Shown: positions 54,477 to 62,992 of the stretch, piece after piece | How positions within the stretch are numbered: the first letter of the stretch is position 1 | Layout: every line of letters starts with the position of its first letter | From: Sphingobacterium haloxyli | Lineage (GTDB): Bacteria; Bacteroidota; Bacteroidia; Sphingobacteriales; Sphingobacteriaceae | Direction of reading: 5' to 3' | Length of the DNA: 64,000 nt | NCBI RefSeq assembly: GCF_002980525.1 | Contig: NZ_PVBQ01000001.1 | Span: forward strand, 434,001-498,000 | Position numbers and translations under genes: made by a program | Notes under the pieces: generated by a model | The model's database searches: none | What the model saw: the letters and a program-made list of their open reading frames with translations, nothing else | Told to the model about the DNA's origin: nothing

Positions 54477-54944
54477 ATGACAACATTACAAATCGGCGAT
54501 AAAGCGCCGGAAATCATCGCAAAGAACCAAGCTGGAGAACTCATCAAGTTATCCGATTTCAAGGGCAAAAAGGTTATCCTTTATTTCTATCCAAAAGACA
54601 ATACGCCGGGATGCACCACTGAGGCGTGCAATTTCCGAGATAATTATCAAACATTAGTACAAGAGGGGTTTGAAGTGCTGGGCGTGAGCATCGATAGCGA
54701 ACAGTCGCATCAAAAATTTATCAGCAAGTTTGACCTGCCTTTCAATTTATTAGCGGACGAAAATCAGAAAATAGTAAATGATTATGGTGTATGGGTAGAG
54801 AAAAACATGTATGGGCGAAAATATATGGGAACAGCGCGTATTACTTTTGTGATTGACGAGCAAGGTATCATCCAACATATTGTTAAGAAAGTAGATAATA
54901 AAAATGCATCACAGCAGATTCGAGATTTAGTGACGAAGGATTAA
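54477..54944 (+). CDS. bcp: Thioredoxin-dependent thiol peroxidase (peroxiredoxin BCP/PrxQ)
   Basis: A 155-residue peroxiredoxin that reduces H2O2 and organic peroxides. The peroxidatic cysteine C46 and resolving C51 lie in TPGCTTEACNFRD, the PrxQ arrangement with four residues between them. It starts 5 bp after the M23 peptidase gene. Confidence 0.95.
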   Translation: MTTLQIGDKAPEIIAKNQAGELIKLSDFKGKKVILYFYPKDNTPGCTTEACNFRDNYQTLVQEGFEVLGVSIDSEQSHQKFISKFDLPFNLLADENQKIVNDYGVWVEKNMYGRKYMGTARITFVIDEQGIIQHIVKKVDNKNASQQIRDLVTKD

Positions 54945-54977
54945 ATCTCTATTGTCTAATATCTAACATCTAATATC

Positions 54978-54985
54978 TATATTTG
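54978..54985 (+). promoter_or_regulatory. Candidate -7 element immediately before glyS
   Basis: TATATTTG exactly matches TAnnTTTG. A TTG lies at 54952-54954, 23 bases upstream, slightly longer than usual spacing. Transcription would start within a base or two of the ATG at 54991, suggesting a leaderless mRNA. The 5' flank has short direct repeats of TCTAATATCTA-like sequence. Confidence 0.4.
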
Positions 54986-54990
54986 CGATT

Positions 54991-56460
54991 ATGAGTAAGC
55001 AAACAGACGACTTTTTCAAGAATATTATATCACATGCGAAGGAATACGGGTTTGTATTCCCATCAAGTGAAATTTACGACGGCCTAAGTGCTGTGTACGA
55101 TTACGGTCAGTTGGGTTCGGAGTTAAAAAACAACCTAAAGACCTATTGGTGGAAATCCATGGTGCAACTAAATGAGAACATTGTCGGCATTGACGCGGCG
55201 ATTTTCATGCACCCTACAACTTGGAAAGCATCTGGGCACGTGGATGGTTTTAACGATCCCATGATAGACAATAAAGATTCCAACAAACGTTATCGTGCGG
55301 ATCAACTCATCGAAGACAAAATAGATCGTTACGAAAAAGACGGCAAAACCGACAAAGCAGCACAGCTTCAGCAGGATCTCGATGATGCTATTACCGCTGA
55401 CAATCTAGTGCGATTGAAGGCCCTCATCGAGGAACATAATATTGTTTGCCCAATTTCGGGAACAAAAAACTGGACAGAAGTACGCCAGTTTAACCTTATG
55501 TTTGCTACGCAAATGGGTGCAATGGCAGAGGATGCAGAAAAAGTATACCTACGTCCCGAAACCGCACAAGGTATCTTCGTGAACTTCCTAAATGTACAGA
55601 AAACCGGTCGTATGAAGGTTCCGTTTGGAATCGCACAAATCGGTAAAGCATTCCGAAATGAGGTTATCGCTAGGCAATTTATCATGCGTATGCGTGAGTT
55701 CGAACAAATGGAATTGCAATTTTTCGTTCGTCCAGGGACAGAAATGGAATGGTACGAAAAGTGGAAGAAAACGCGATTGAAATGGCACTTGGCTTTAGGA
55801 GCCAATCCAGCTAAATATCGTTATCACGATCATGTTAAACCTGCACACTATGCAAACGCAGCCGTCGATATCGAATATCAGTTTCCCTTTGGATTCAAAG
55901 AAGTGGAAGGAATACACTCGCGTACAGATTTTGATCTGAAACAACACCAGGAGTACTCTAAAAAGAAGATGCAGTATTTCGATCCGGAAATCAATCAAAA
56001 CTATGTTCCGTATGTGGTTGAAACTTCGATCGGTTTGGATCGCTTGTTTTTAACGGTACTAGCGAATTCTTTGGTTGAAGAGGATTTGTCAACCGAGGAT
56101 AAAAAGGATTCACGTGTTGTGTTGAAATTTCATCCCGCTATTGCTCCAGTAAAAGCTGCGGTATTACCCCTTACTAAAAAAGACGGACTCCCTGATAAAG
56201 CGCGGGAGCTTATGACTAAGCTGAAACTGGACTTTAACATCCAATACGACGAAAAGGATGCCATCGGAAAACGTTATCGTCGACAAGATGCAATTGGTAC
56301 GCCGTTCTGCATCACCGTCGATTACCAAACACTCGAGGATGATACCGTAACGATCCGCCACCGTGACAGTATGGAGCAGGAACGCGTTTCGGCAGCTGAT
56401 CTCCGCAATATTATAAGTGGACTCGTTAGTTGGAATAATCTATTGGAGCAATTGGCGTAA
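54991..56460 (+). CDS. glyS: Glycyl-tRNA synthetase (single-chain, alpha2 type)
   Basis: Class II aminoacyl-tRNA synthetase that charges tRNA-Gly. It is the 489-residue homodimeric form (as in Gram-positives, archaea and eukaryotes), not the alpha2beta2 GlyQS of E. coli. Motif 2 (FRNEVIARQFIMRMREF), the RPETAQGIFVNF stretch and motif 3 (SIGLDRLFLTVL) are all present, followed by the anticodon-binding domain with KFHPAIAPVKAAVLPL. Its TAA stop overlaps the next ATG by one base. Confidence 0.96.
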   Translation: MSKQTDDFFKNIISHAKEYGFVFPSSEIYDGLSAVYDYGQLGSELKNNLKTYWWKSMVQLNENIVGIDAAIFMHPTTWKASGHVDGFNDPMIDNKDSNKRYRADQLIEDKIDRYEKDGKTDKAAQLQQDLDDAITADNLVRLKALIEEHNIVCPISGTKNWTEVRQFNLMFATQMGAMAEDAEKVYLRPETAQGIFVNFLNVQKTGRMKVPFGIAQIGKAFRNEVIARQFIMRMREFEQMELQFFVRPGTEMEWYEKWKKTRLKWHLALGANPAKYRYHDHVKPAHYANAAVDIEYQFPFGFKEVEGIHSRTDFDLKQHQEYSKKKMQYFDPEINQNYVPYVVETSIGLDRLFLTVLANSLVEEDLSTEDKKDSRVVLKFHPAIAPVKAAVLPLTKKDGLPDKARELMTKLKLDFNIQYDEKDAIGKRYRRQDAIGTPFCITVDYQTLEDDTVTIRHRDSMEQERVSAADLRNIISGLVSWNNLLEQLA

Positions 56461-57413
56461 TGAAAATTGTAGTTTTAGATGGTTACACGCTTAATCCCGG
56501 TGATTTAACTTGGGGACCGCTAGGAGAACTTGGCGACCTTATCATTCATGAACGCACTTCAGAACACGAAATTGTCGAGCGTGCTAAGGGTGCGGATATC
56601 CTTCTCACCAATAAAGTACCGTTGTCCGCGGAGGTAATTAGTGCGTTACCGCAGCTAAAATATATCGGCGTTACTGCTACTGGATATAATATTATCGATA
56701 TAGAGTGCGCCAAAGAACGAAACATCACTGTCACTAACGTTCCAGGATACAGCACCGCTTCGGTTGTACAATTGACATTTTCCCTTCTTTTGGAATTGTG
56801 TTACCGTACGCAACGCCATAGTGATGCCGTAATGGGAGGTAAATGGGCCTCAAACCCAGACTTCTGTTTTTGGGACTACCCCCTAACCGAATTATCAGGA
56901 AAGACACTCGGTATCATAGGATTTGGAAGTATCGGACAAAAAGTAGCCGATGTAGGTCTTGCATTCGGCATGCCTATCTTGGCCTCAAGCCGCACAAGAA
57001 CTGACCAATCACATCGAAAAAATTTTCAGTGGGTTAATCGAGATGAACTTTTCGCACAGGCTGATGTCATCAGCTTGCACTGTCCGCTGACTCCAGAAAC
57101 CGAAAACATCATCAACATCGAGTCGTTGTCGCTGATGAAACCCTCCGCCAAGCTCATCAATACCTCAAGAGGCGGATTGGTCAATGCCCAAGATCTTACC
57201 GATGCATTGAATAACGAACGTATAAGCGGTGCAGGATTAGACGTGTTGGCAACGGAACCTCCATCAGGTGATAATCCACTTTTAAAAGCGAAGAACTGTA
57301 TTATTACGCCGCATATAGGTTGGGCAACCAGAGAAGCAAGGCTTCGTTTGATGGACACCGTTGTAGAAAACATAAAAGCTTTCTCGCAGGGTAATCCCGT
57401 AAACGTATTGTAA
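56460..57413 (+). CDS. D-2-hydroxyacid dehydrogenase family protein
   Basis: A 317-residue NAD(P)-dependent dehydrogenase of the glycerate/hydroxypyruvate reductase type. The Rossmann motif GFGSIGQKVADVG, catalytic arginine in NTSRGGLV, glutamate in LATEPP and histidine in TPHIGWAT are visible. Its actual substrate is uncertain; hydroxypyruvate or glycerate is the likeliest reading. It is translationally coupled to glyS through TAATG. Confidence 0.9.
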   Translation: MKIVVLDGYTLNPGDLTWGPLGELGDLIIHERTSEHEIVERAKGADILLTNKVPLSAEVISALPQLKYIGVTATGYNIIDIECAKERNITVTNVPGYSTASVVQLTFSLLLELCYRTQRHSDAVMGGKWASNPDFCFWDYPLTELSGKTLGIIGFGSIGQKVADVGLAFGMPILASSRTRTDQSHRKNFQWVNRDELFAQADVISLHCPLTPETENIINIESLSLMKPSAKLINTSRGGLVNAQDLTDALNNERISGAGLDVLATEPPSGDNPLLKAKNCIITPHIGWATREARLRLMDTVVENIKAFSQGNPVNVL

Positions 57414-57416
57414 AAA

Positions 57417-57473
57417 GGAGACGCGATGAACCGAGGGAGCACTAAGCTGGCTCACAGACGGTAATCGCGTCCC
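57417..57473 (-). terminator. Nested hairpin between convergent genes, terminator of the unknown lipoprotein gene
   Basis: GACGCGAT (57420-57427) pairs with ATCGCGTC (57464-57471), enclosing ACCG/CGGT and GAGC/GCTC helices. On the minus strand the stem is followed by TCC and a T-run (TTTTTTA), so it acts best as terminator for the lipoprotein gene at 57518-58996. It begins 3 bp after the stop of the dehydrogenase gene. Confidence 0.65.
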
Positions 57474-57517
57474 TAATCAAAATCAAATTATAACTTGTCT
57501 TTACGAAAATTATCTAT

Positions 57518-58996
57518 TTAATTGAAGCCAACTTGTTTTTCGCCACTCCAATTTTCATTTAGGCGAACAACAAATCCGCCGTTAGGTGTACCCAACAAAC
57601 TACCACGAAACAGTAGCTGCATATTGTTACGGACTTCGCTCTCAACTTCGAACGTGGTTATCAATTTATCTGCTATATCATAAGCCTCCACAACGTAGCT
57701 CAACCGCGTGGGAACTACCGTGTTTCCAATAAACTGATTAAAAAACAGCTCCTTATTGTCACTGAATTCGGGAAGGATAACAATTTCCGACACATCTTGT
57801 ACAGGACTGTCCATTGCCGGACGAAAAGGCGCATAAAACTTTGGCACATGCCCTTGCTTGATGACAAGCTTGCCTACATGTGACAGATCTTTCGTATCAG
57901 TAAACGCAAACCTAATCTCACTATAATAACGGCTCAGCTCTATCTCCTTATGCATATCTCCATCGACAGAAAAAGTATCCACAACACCAAAAATCTTCGC
58001 CTTATGATTAGCAAACATATTGGCAATAAAATACCCGTCCGCATTTCCGGTTTCGGGAATAGTTAACGCTGCATTAGACACATTCGTTACGAAGGAAGCA
58101 ATGTAATCTCCCGAAGGGAGTGTGAGTTGAAAGTCGGACAATTCCCCTTCTCGGAAGTGATCAGCTCCAGAGAGAACTAAATTTTTGGTTGCCGCATCAA
58201 AAATATGGTAGTGTACGCGGCGTACGCTAGCATCAGCCAGCTCCTCGGCGATTCCAGACAACCGGAAATTATCGATTCGTACAATACCGGTAACCTCGTT
58301 ATAGTCACCTGCACTTCCGCGGTTGCCAGCTTCCGGAACCAATTTGATATATAAATCTTTCGAAAGGTCCAGTGCTAGTTCTTCCAACGAAAAAGTAAAT
58401 GAATTTCTTGCTTGCGGCGTATTTGTATTGGCAAATTGATTATGCTCTTTAAGCACGACATAACTTTCTCCATCTTGAGAAAATAAAAGCGAGAAACCCT
58501 TTGGTCCGGTCCCGGACGAACTCACATCAAAAGCTAATTCATGAACCTCAAGCACCTGCGTCAGTGGCATTTTGAAAATTAATTCCTTCAAGCCTTTCAA
58601 CGACAAGGCTCTGCCAGCCACATAGCTTTCGTAACTCCAACCAGCGGCATACTCGTCGGGAATCAGTCCCTGATTATAGGTAATATTCCAATGTGTACTT
58701 GGATAAATATCGGGCATCAGGGTTTCCGCATTGAAAGACCAATAATAAATATGGCTCTCCTGCGTGTTTTGGTTAAAATTGCCAGCAGTAGCGCGTTTTA
58801 TAACATCGTCTGCTGTTTGTGCTTTTGTTCCCAAAGGGGAAACACGGTCCTCAAATTCCTGGAATCTGAAGCCTATGGTATAGTTTTCTTTACCATCATT
58901 GGGTTCTACTGCATTTTTTCTGCAGGAAGCCATGTTAAGCATGATAAACAAGATGGAAAAACTATACCAAACCGAATGGATTGGTCTTTTCATCAT
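57518..58996 (-). CDS. Uncharacterised lipoprotein
   Basis: A 492-residue lipoprotein with lipobox NMASC (C25). Residues about 90-255 look like a beta-sandwich ending ITGIVRIDNFRLSG, as in carbohydrate-binding domains. Residues about 265-490 recall the fimbrillin-like or Mfa2-type lipoproteins of Bacteroidota (repeated beta strands, HYHIFDAATKNLVLSG, LSRYYSEIRFAF). I do not recognise the family with certainty. It has its own promoter, overlapping the terminator of the fucosidase gene upstream, so it is a separate transcription unit. Confidence 0.65.
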   Translation of the reverse strand: MMKRPIHSVWYSFSILFIMLNMASCRKNAVEPNDGKENYTIGFRFQEFEDRVSPLGTKAQTADDVIKRATAGNFNQNTQESHIYYWSFNAETLMPDIYPSTHWNITYNQGLIPDEYAAGWSYESYVAGRALSLKGLKELIFKMPLTQVLEVHELAFDVSSSGTGPKGFSLLFSQDGESYVVLKEHNQFANTNTPQARNSFTFSLEELALDLSKDLYIKLVPEAGNRGSAGDYNEVTGIVRIDNFRLSGIAEELADASVRRVHYHIFDAATKNLVLSGADHFREGELSDFQLTLPSGDYIASFVTNVSNAALTIPETGNADGYFIANMFANHKAKIFGVVDTFSVDGDMHKEIELSRYYSEIRFAFTDTKDLSHVGKLVIKQGHVPKFYAPFRPAMDSPVQDVSEIVILPEFSDNKELFFNQFIGNTVVPTRLSYVVEAYDIADKLITTFEVESEVRNNMQLLFRGSLLGTPNGGFVVRLNENWSGEKQVGFN

Positions 58997-59030
58997 AGTT
59001 CAGTTATCAAGTTATAATTCAATTGATAAC

Positions 59031-59062
59031 CAAATATAAAGAACAAGCATAAGAAAACCAAA
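59031..59062 (-). promoter_or_regulatory. Bacteroidota-type promoter for the unknown lipoprotein gene
   Basis: Read on the minus strand: TTTG (59062-59059), a 20-base spacer, then TATATTTG (59038-59031), both exact matches to the -33/-7 consensus. Transcription would start near 59026, about 30 bases before the start codon at 58996. Confidence 0.68.
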
Positions 59063-59085
59063 TAACGCTTGATTTTCTTATGCTT
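59045..59085 (-). terminator. Hairpin terminator after the GH29 gene, overlapping the next promoter
   Basis: AAGCATAAGAAAA (59045-59057) pairs with TTTTCTTATGCTT (59073-59085) over 13 bp, loop of 15 bases. It lies 27-67 bp after the fucosidase stop. The -33 element of the following promoter is within the loop, so readthrough and initiation at this spot may interfere. Confidence 0.7.
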
Positions 59086-59111
59086 CTGACATCGTCCTTT
59101 AATCTTATACT

Positions 59112-61010
59112 CTATTCACCAAACAACGTAAACGATGCTACAGAGAATGTTTTGCCAATTGTCTCTATCGGGACAAAACGCATATACCTATCTTGAATCG
59201 GCGCAACCAACGTAATCGTTTGCTCAATAGGATTTGCTTGAATATTGGAGAATTCTCCGGTTTTAATCGTTTTCCATTCTTTACCATTTGCGCTTGTCGC
59301 AATCTCATATTTCAACACGATACCGTCTTTCTGTCCGTCTTGACGTGGCAAATAGCCTATTGCTGAAACCGGTTTCGTCAGTTCAAAAACAATTCCTCCT
59401 TGAATTTCGGAAAGTGTTTCGAAAGTCCCCGGATTATTATCTAAACCATTAGGCAAGCCATTACCAGTTTGTATGGTAAAATCATCGACGGCGAGTCTGG
59501 CTCGTCCGCCGCTGACATCCCCGTCAAAAGAAAACGGTTCTTTAAATTCTTTAAACAGGCCGAAGTCACTTAGCGTCGGCGGTACCGGCGCGTGCAATTT
59601 GACTTTCAATTTCGTGGCCATTACAGGTTTCTCTAGTCGAATAAGTCGATTCGCACCAATACTTGTTGCCAGTGCTAGTCGCGTCCATTCGCCGTCTTGA
59701 AAGATAGCTATTGTTACACTGTCCAATCGCTGTCCCAGCTTAATATTTTCACGTAGGCGAATGACGTCAAACGTTTGCTCCGAGGGTAATGTAATCTCTA
59801 GCTCCGGTTCCAATATTCCATCATCGGGCGCATAATAAGTATAGCGATCATCATCTAATAACCACTTTGGACCAAACTTATCCGAGTTGCCACGTATGTT
59901 GGAAGCATTGATTTCGGCTCCTTTGGCAAGGTTCCGCACAAACGTCTTTTCTATCTTTCGACCGAAAGCCTGCAAAGATTTTACATCGTTGGCGTGCAAA
60001 TAGCCCGCCGGCATCGGCGCTAACCCTAAGTTCATGTTTGCGCCACGTCCCACCGACTTGAGGTAAATCTCAAATAATTGATCCGGGGTCTTCACTTCGC
60101 TGTCTTGATCAGGATGGTAGAACCAACCAGGACGATGGGGCACATCACATTCCGCTGGAATCCAATGTTCACCGTTCCGCGTGCCCGTAGTAGATTCGGC
60201 ATAATCTGCGTCTCCCGGCACAGCTGGACGACCGTCTACTCCTCTTGGCGTGTATGTTGCCCAGCTTGTTTCCGCTGCAAATCCTTTTTCATTGCCAACC
60301 CAGCGCATATCTGGGCCAACATCTGAAAAAATCATCGCCATTGGCTGTTTTTCCCGCACGATTGGCCATGTTTTCTCATGCCATTCGTAATAGGTAGAAC
60401 GGTCAATAATCCGTTTCTCCTTCTTTCCACCGTAGTATCCATCTCCACCATTTGCTCCGTCGTGCCATGAAGTAAATAATTCACCATATTGGGTCATTAA
60501 CTCCATCAGTTGCGCGCGGTAAGCTTCCGCATACGCCGGCGTGCCATACCGCGTATCATTTCTGTCCCAAGCAGACAGGTATACGCCAAATTTCATTCCG
60601 TGGTCATGGGACGCTTGCATAAATTCTTTTACCATATCCCCTTTCCCGTCTTTCCACGGGGAACTAGCTATACTGTAATTTGTTGTTGCAGTAGGCCACA
60701 AGCAAAAACCGTCGTGATGCTTTGCTACAGAAATCAAACCCTTGAACCCTGCAGCAGCTGCTGCTGCTGCAATTTGTTGCGCATCAAAATGCTGTGGGTT
60801 GAAAATCTGCGGGTCGGCATCGCCGAAGCCCCACTCCTTATTTTGAAAGGTTGTTGGCGTATAATGAATTAAAGAATACATCTCCATTTCGTGCCAACGC
60901 AATTGGCGTTCTGTCGGTAAAGCCCCATAAGGTTCCGGTTCAGCTGGCTCTGGCATACACGCCGCCGCCGGCAAAATAAAAGAAAATAAGAGTAATCTTG
61001 CTTTTTTCAT
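59112..61010 (-). CDS. GH29 alpha-L-fucosidase with C-terminal F5/8-type domain, lipoprotein
   Basis: A 632-residue lipoprotein (lipobox AAAC, C18) that removes alpha-L-fucose. The GH29 barrel occupies about 30-350: HHDGFCLWPT (98-107), SAWDRND, and the nucleophile D184 in SWHDGANGGD. Two beta-sandwich regions follow; the last (about 490-630) has the F5/8 discoidin look (KYEIATSANGKEWKTI, RYMRFVPIETIG). A run of seven alanines (81-87) is encoded by mixed GCA/GCT codons. It is 14 kb from the mannose locus but could act on the same fucosylated glycans. Confidence 0.92.
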   Translation of the reverse strand: MKKARLLLFSFILPAAACMPEPAEPEPYGALPTERQLRWHEMEMYSLIHYTPTTFQNKEWGFGDADPQIFNPQHFDAQQIAAAAAAAGFKGLISVAKHHDGFCLWPTATTNYSIASSPWKDGKGDMVKEFMQASHDHGMKFGVYLSAWDRNDTRYGTPAYAEAYRAQLMELMTQYGELFTSWHDGANGGDGYYGGKKEKRIIDRSTYYEWHEKTWPIVREKQPMAMIFSDVGPDMRWVGNEKGFAAETSWATYTPRGVDGRPAVPGDADYAESTTGTRNGEHWIPAECDVPHRPGWFYHPDQDSEVKTPDQLFEIYLKSVGRGANMNLGLAPMPAGYLHANDVKSLQAFGRKIEKTFVRNLAKGAEINASNIRGNSDKFGPKWLLDDDRYTYYAPDDGILEPELEITLPSEQTFDVIRLRENIKLGQRLDSVTIAIFQDGEWTRLALATSIGANRLIRLEKPVMATKLKVKLHAPVPPTLSDFGLFKEFKEPFSFDGDVSGGRARLAVDDFTIQTGNGLPNGLDNNPGTFETLSEIQGGIVFELTKPVSAIGYLPRQDGQKDGIVLKYEIATSANGKEWKTIKTGEFSNIQANPIEQTITLVAPIQDRYMRFVPIETIGKTFSVASFTLFGE

Positions 61011-61053
61011 GTCTCACTGTTTCTGTACTATACTTCGTGAAAATAATAATTTA

Positions 61054-61070
61054 ATCCGATAACATCGGAT
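61054..61070. promoter_or_regulatory. Inverted repeat between divergent fucosidase and tpx genes
   Basis: ATCCGAT (61054-61060), spacer AAC, ATCGGAT (61064-61070): a perfect 7-3-7 repeat in the 114-bp divergent spacer. It is about 50 bases from each start codon, a position suited to an operator serving one or both genes. No T-run follows, so it is not a terminator. Confidence 0.4.
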
Positions 61071-61124
61071 GGTAAAAGTTATTTAAAATTTCGTACCTTA
61101 ATAGTCGCATTTAAAATTAGAATC

Positions 61125-61622
61125 ATGGCTAAAATTACATTTAAAGGGACAGCAGTCCATACACAAGGTGACTTACCCGCAGTTGGATCTTCTGCCCCCG
61201 ACTTCAAATTAACCGCAGGCGATCTATCTGAAAAGGGTTTGAATGACTTTAAAGGGAAAAAAGTGGTCTTAAATATCTTTCCCAGTATCGACACAGGAAC
61301 CTGTGCCATGTCGGTCAGAACATTCAACGAGAAGGCTTCGGGATTGGAAAACACAGTCGTGCTCTGCGTCTCACGTGATCTTCCTTTTGCACAAGGACGA
61401 TTCTGTGCTGCAGAAAACTTGGACAACGTTGTTACTCTTTCCGAATACAAAGACAGCAACTTTTCAGATGCATATCAACTAAAGTTCGTGGACGGCCCAT
61501 TGACCGGTTTATTGAGCCGCTCAGTTGTCGTAATTAACGAGGAAGGAAAAGTCGTCTACACCGAACAGGTCGCTGAAACGACGGAAGAACCGGATTACGA
61601 GAAGGCTTTAGCAGCCTTGTAG
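61125..61622 (+). CDS. tpx: Thiol peroxidase (2-Cys peroxiredoxin, Tpx)
   Basis: A 165-residue thioredoxin-dependent lipid-peroxide reductase. The peroxidatic cysteine C60 lies in FPSIDTGTCAMSV and the resolving C94 in FAQGRFCAAENL, matching C61 and C95 of E. coli Tpx. It is a single-gene unit, divergent from the fucosidase and convergent with metZ. Confidence 0.96.
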   Translation: MAKITFKGTAVHTQGDLPAVGSSAPDFKLTAGDLSEKGLNDFKGKKVVLNIFPSIDTGTCAMSVRTFNEKASGLENTVVLCVSRDLPFAQGRFCAAENLDNVVTLSEYKDSNFSDAYQLKFVDGPLTGLLSRSVVVINEEGKVVYTEQVAETTEEPDYEKALAAL

Positions 61623-61634
61623 GAACTGGATGTA

Positions 61635-61695
61635 AGGAGCTAGGTATAGAAATCAGAAAGTTGATTTTAACCTAGCTCCTAGCATTTTTATCCTT
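61635..61695. terminator. Terminator between convergent tpx and metZ
   Basis: AGGAGCTAGGT (61635-61645) pairs with ACCTAGCTCCT (61670-61680), extended inside by AAATCA/TGATTT. It is followed on the + strand by TTTTTATCCTTTTTTA, overlapping the end of the metZ frame. It mainly serves tpx. Confidence 0.8.
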
Positions 61696-62872
61696 TTTTA
61701 TCCATAGAAGCATCCAATGCCTGTAAGATATCCCCGATGATATCGTCTTTGTCCTCAATACCTACCGATAAGCGAACACTTCCGGGTTTAATACCAAGGC
61801 TTAAACGTTCCTCTTCGCTCAGCTTCGAGTGTGTAGTCGAACCTGGATGTGTAGCGATAGAACGTGCGTCGCCAAGATTAGAGGTGTACAAAATCATTTG
61901 TAACGCATCCAAAAACTTAAATGCGCGCGTTGCTCCGCCTTTAACCTCAAAGGTTACAATACCGCCACCGGCCTTCATCTGTTTAGTCGCCAGGTCATAT
62001 TGCGGATGTGATGGCAAAAACGGATACTTCACATCCGCTATCTCCGGATGTTTCTCTAATGTTTCAGCTAATGCGAGTGCATTGCTGCAATGTCTTTCCA
62101 TACGCAGGCTTAAAGTATCAAGACTTTTTGACAACACCCACGCATTAAAAGGAGACATTGCCGGCCCCGTATGTCGTATAAAGAACATCAACTGATCAAT
62201 TAGATCCTGCTTACCAACGATAACACCGCCTAACACACGCCCCTGTCCGTCCATGTATTTCGTGGCCGAATGGATGGAAAGATCAAAACCATATTGTAAT
62301 GGCTTTTGTAAATAGGGAGTTGCAAAACAATTATCAATCGCAAAAATAATGTGGGGATGTTTTTCTTTCAAAGCCCCCAAGAATGCTAAATCGGCTAACT
62401 CCAAACCGGGATTGGAAGGAGACTCGAGAAAAACTATTTTCGTATTTGGTTGGATAGCGCGCTCCCAGGCCTCGTTATCAACCGCATCCACATACGTGTG
62501 CGTTACTCCCCAGCGAGGGAACAGTTGCGTCAAAAGCTGATGGGTGGAACCAAACAGCGCCCGAGCCGAAACAATATGGTCTCCCTGTCCGATGAAACCG
62601 GCAAAAGAAGCGAAAACAGCCGCCATCCCAGAAGAGAATGCCAAACCAGCTTCCGCGTCCTCCATGATGCAAACTTTATTTATAAATTCCGCTGTATTAG
62701 GATTTGCGTAGCGCGAGTAGACCATTCCGGATTCTTCTTCTGCAAAGATAGCCCGTCCCTGCTCTGCGTTATCAAAAATAAAACTGGATGTTAAATATAA
62801 AGGAACGGAATGCTCTCTACTTGCTGACCGTGGCGCTTGTTCTCTTATGATTTTAGATTGATCTTTTTTCAT
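61688..62872 (-). CDS. metZ: O-succinylhomoserine sulfhydrylase-like PLP enzyme (Cys/Met metabolism family)
   Basis: A 394-residue PLP enzyme that forms homocysteine from an activated homoserine and sulfide, or a close relative such as methionine gamma-lyase. The PLP lysine is in HSATKYMDGQGRVLGG; this DGQGRxLGG signature favours MetZ. Also seen are SSGMAAVFASF and the substrate loop TSNLGDARSIATHPGSTTH. The start chosen is the ATG at 62872 (MKKDQSKIIREQ); another ATG lies at 62899. A -7-like TAACTTTG at 62886-62879 lies between the two, which favours the downstream start. Confidence 0.85.
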   Translation of the reverse strand: MKKDQSKIIREQAPRSASREHSVPLYLTSSFIFDNAEQGRAIFAEEESGMVYSRYANPNTAEFINKVCIMEDAEAGLAFSSGMAAVFASFAGFIGQGDHIVSARALFGSTHQLLTQLFPRWGVTHTYVDAVDNEAWERAIQPNTKIVFLESPSNPGLELADLAFLGALKEKHPHIIFAIDNCFATPYLQKPLQYGFDLSIHSATKYMDGQGRVLGGVIVGKQDLIDQLMFFIRHTGPAMSPFNAWVLSKSLDTLSLRMERHCSNALALAETLEKHPEIADVKYPFLPSHPQYDLATKQMKAGGGIVTFEVKGGATRAFKFLDALQMILYTSNLGDARSIATHPGSTTHSKLSEEERLSLGIKPGSVRLSVGIEDKDDIIGDILQALDASMDKKG

Positions 62873-62992
62873 ACACAGCAAAGTTAAAGTTTTTTCCATA
62901 TTTTAGCGGCACAAAATATTATGCTGGCATATAGTTTGCTGTCTTTTCATTTGGGAATATGTAAACCTATTCATGCGTTTATCTAAAAAATT

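Noticed and set aside
60744..60772. Trinucleotide-like repeat (GCA/GCT) inside the fucosidase gene as a phase-variable tract
   Set aside because: It encodes seven alanines in frame with mixed codons, so length change would not shift the frame; probably a helix segment of the barrel.
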